Under the pieces are notes generated by a model. The model was not told where the DNA came from, did no database searches, and was given only the letters and a program-made list of their open reading frames with translations. A stretch of DNA of 7,228 bases, from positions 1 through 7,228 of the forward strand of contig QHOP01000402.1 of the NCBI GenBank assembly GCA_003219345.1, written 5' to 3'. Position 1 is the stretch's first letter, and every line of letters begins with the position of its first letter. Below are positions 6,354 through 7,228 of this stretch, piece after piece. Made by a program: the position numbers and the translations under genes. This DNA comes from Verrucomicrobiota bacterium. GTDB taxonomy: Bacteria; Verrucomicrobiota; Verrucomicrobiia; Limisphaerales; AV2.

Positions 6354-6400
6354 ACGCGTACGGAATAGGTACTGACGCGCCGCCACTTTCGCCTGCTACT

Positions 6401-7227
6401 TCAACCGGCGGCGAGATCAATTGTCGCTAATTTCCCAGCCACCATTCCGTGAAAAGTGTCAACTGCGGTAACGAAATCGATGATGTCCTTAGCACGGCTC
6501 GGCTCTTGCCGCATTCGCTTAACGAACTCGTTCGTCCATTCAGCCTTCCGCTCCCTGCTTGGACCATCCTTCATAAGTTCGGTCGACCAGTCTTCTAATT
6601 CGCCAACCGGAACCAGAAATAAGCCCGCAGCCTTGCATTCTTCGATTACATTTTCCAGACGTGCTTTCAACTTAGGATGCTCAGAAAATGCCGCGACACC
6701 GCCGCTCTTTAACTTTCGAACCCTGTCAATCGCGTTTGCTAACTGACGGAGGCCTCTTACCAGTGATCCGTCATCATTCTTGGCCCAACTAAACTGCTTC
6801 GCGGCGAGGTCACCGATTCTCCGTGAAATTTCCATTTCCGTGAGATCAGGAGGAATCCTTCGAATATCGCGAATGAGTCCATCGCATTTCTCGGTCAGCT
6901 CTGGGGCACGTGCGTCGCTTGCCAAGGCCTTAATGATGCGGCCCAAACCTGGCGGATCTAAGATCAGTCAAGGTCGGCGATGACTGCGACGGGGATGTGC
7001 AAGCTGCGGTAAAAGCGAGCCGTCTCTGCCATTCCCCCAACGCCGCCAACTGCCGCGAAATAGTTATCGCGAGGAGTTGGTCGTGGGCCGAGCTCAAATG
7101 CGGTCTGATAGGCAACACGATCCCCATCTGCTTCCACAATAGTTACCGCGTCTGCGAAGACGCCATCAAGGATCACTTCGGAGCGCGCTGCCGGCCTCTT
7201 CAGTGATTCTTTGATGAGTTCATTGTC
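6401..7227 (-). pseudogene. OLD-family AAA ATPase/TOPRIM nuclease, 3' part, frameshifted and cut by the right edge
   Basis: Reading in from the right edge, one open frame (7227-6964) encodes the TOPRIM domain. TIVEADGDRVAYQTAFE carries the conserved Glu, AVGGVGGMAETARFYRSLHI follows, and VAVIADLD holds the second acidic motif. A TGA follows at once. The next frame (6963-6401) continues ILDPPGLGRIIKALASD and ends with GLFLVPVGELEDW, a motif I associate with the C-terminus of these AAA/OLD ATP-dependent nucleases. One extra base at 6964-6970 would join the halves as ADLD-x-ILDPPG. The ATPase part, with its Walker motifs, must lie beyond the right edge. Members such as P2 Old and Gabija GajA act in phage defence; no GajB-like helicase gene is in this window. 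Base composition falls to about 50% GC, unlike the hydrolase genes, which hints at acquired DNA. The TTG at 6946 is not a natural start. Confidence 0.7.
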
Positions 7228-7228
7228 A

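Noticed and set aside
6354..6400. A bidirectional terminator between the convergent VOC and OLD-type genes
   Set aside because: The 47 bases show no convincing stem with a T tract on either strand.

Overview
The window is about 60% GC and looks like a chromosomal stretch from a free-living Gram-negative bacterium. Three things suggest Verrucomicrobiota (or a related PVC-group lineage): a run of signal-peptide-bearing hydrolase-like proteins (ceramidase-like, DUF885, BNR/sialidase-like), poor or absent Shine-Dalgarno sequences, and two kinds of intergenic inverted repeat that I associate with such genomes. This assignment is inference. There is no rRNA, tRNA, CRISPR array or transposase gene.

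Left part, minus strand, read right to left. At 3612-1853 is a secreted DUF885 protein with a metallopeptidase-like HEAYPGH motif; one missing base at about 2247-2250 breaks its frame. A 355-base stretch without a convincing gene follows and holds a GC-rich inverted repeat (1574-1708). Next is a secreted neutral-ceramidase-like protein (about 1497-133). Sixteen bases further, with its own GGAG ribosome site, another exported protein starts and runs off the left edge.

Middle part, plus strand. Divergent from the DUF885 gene is a secreted BNR/Asp-box beta-propeller protein (3722-4822). After a spacer with a degenerate tandem repeat and alternative small hairpins comes a secreted protein with a probable glutamine-amidotransferase-like fold (4972-5799). 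The next gap holds a candidate terminator inside an inverted repeat built from 10-base units (CACGGAT / ATCTGTG). A small VOC/glyoxalase-fold protein follows (5973-6353).

Right part, minus strand, nearer 50% GC. Convergent with the VOC gene is the 3' part of an AAA/OLD-family ATPase-nuclease. Its TOPRIM domain lies at 6964-7227 and its C-terminal region at 6401-6963. A frameshift at 6964-6970 separates them, and the ATPase part lies beyond the right edge. OLD-type proteins often act in phage defence, so this end may be the edge of an accessory region.

I see no convincing new multi-gene system. The points most worth following are the two clean single-base frameshifts in otherwise intact genes, the two repeats that extend open frames into false N-termini, the non-canonical nucleophile region of the ceramidase-like enzyme, and the broken OLD/TOPRIM gene at the right edge.
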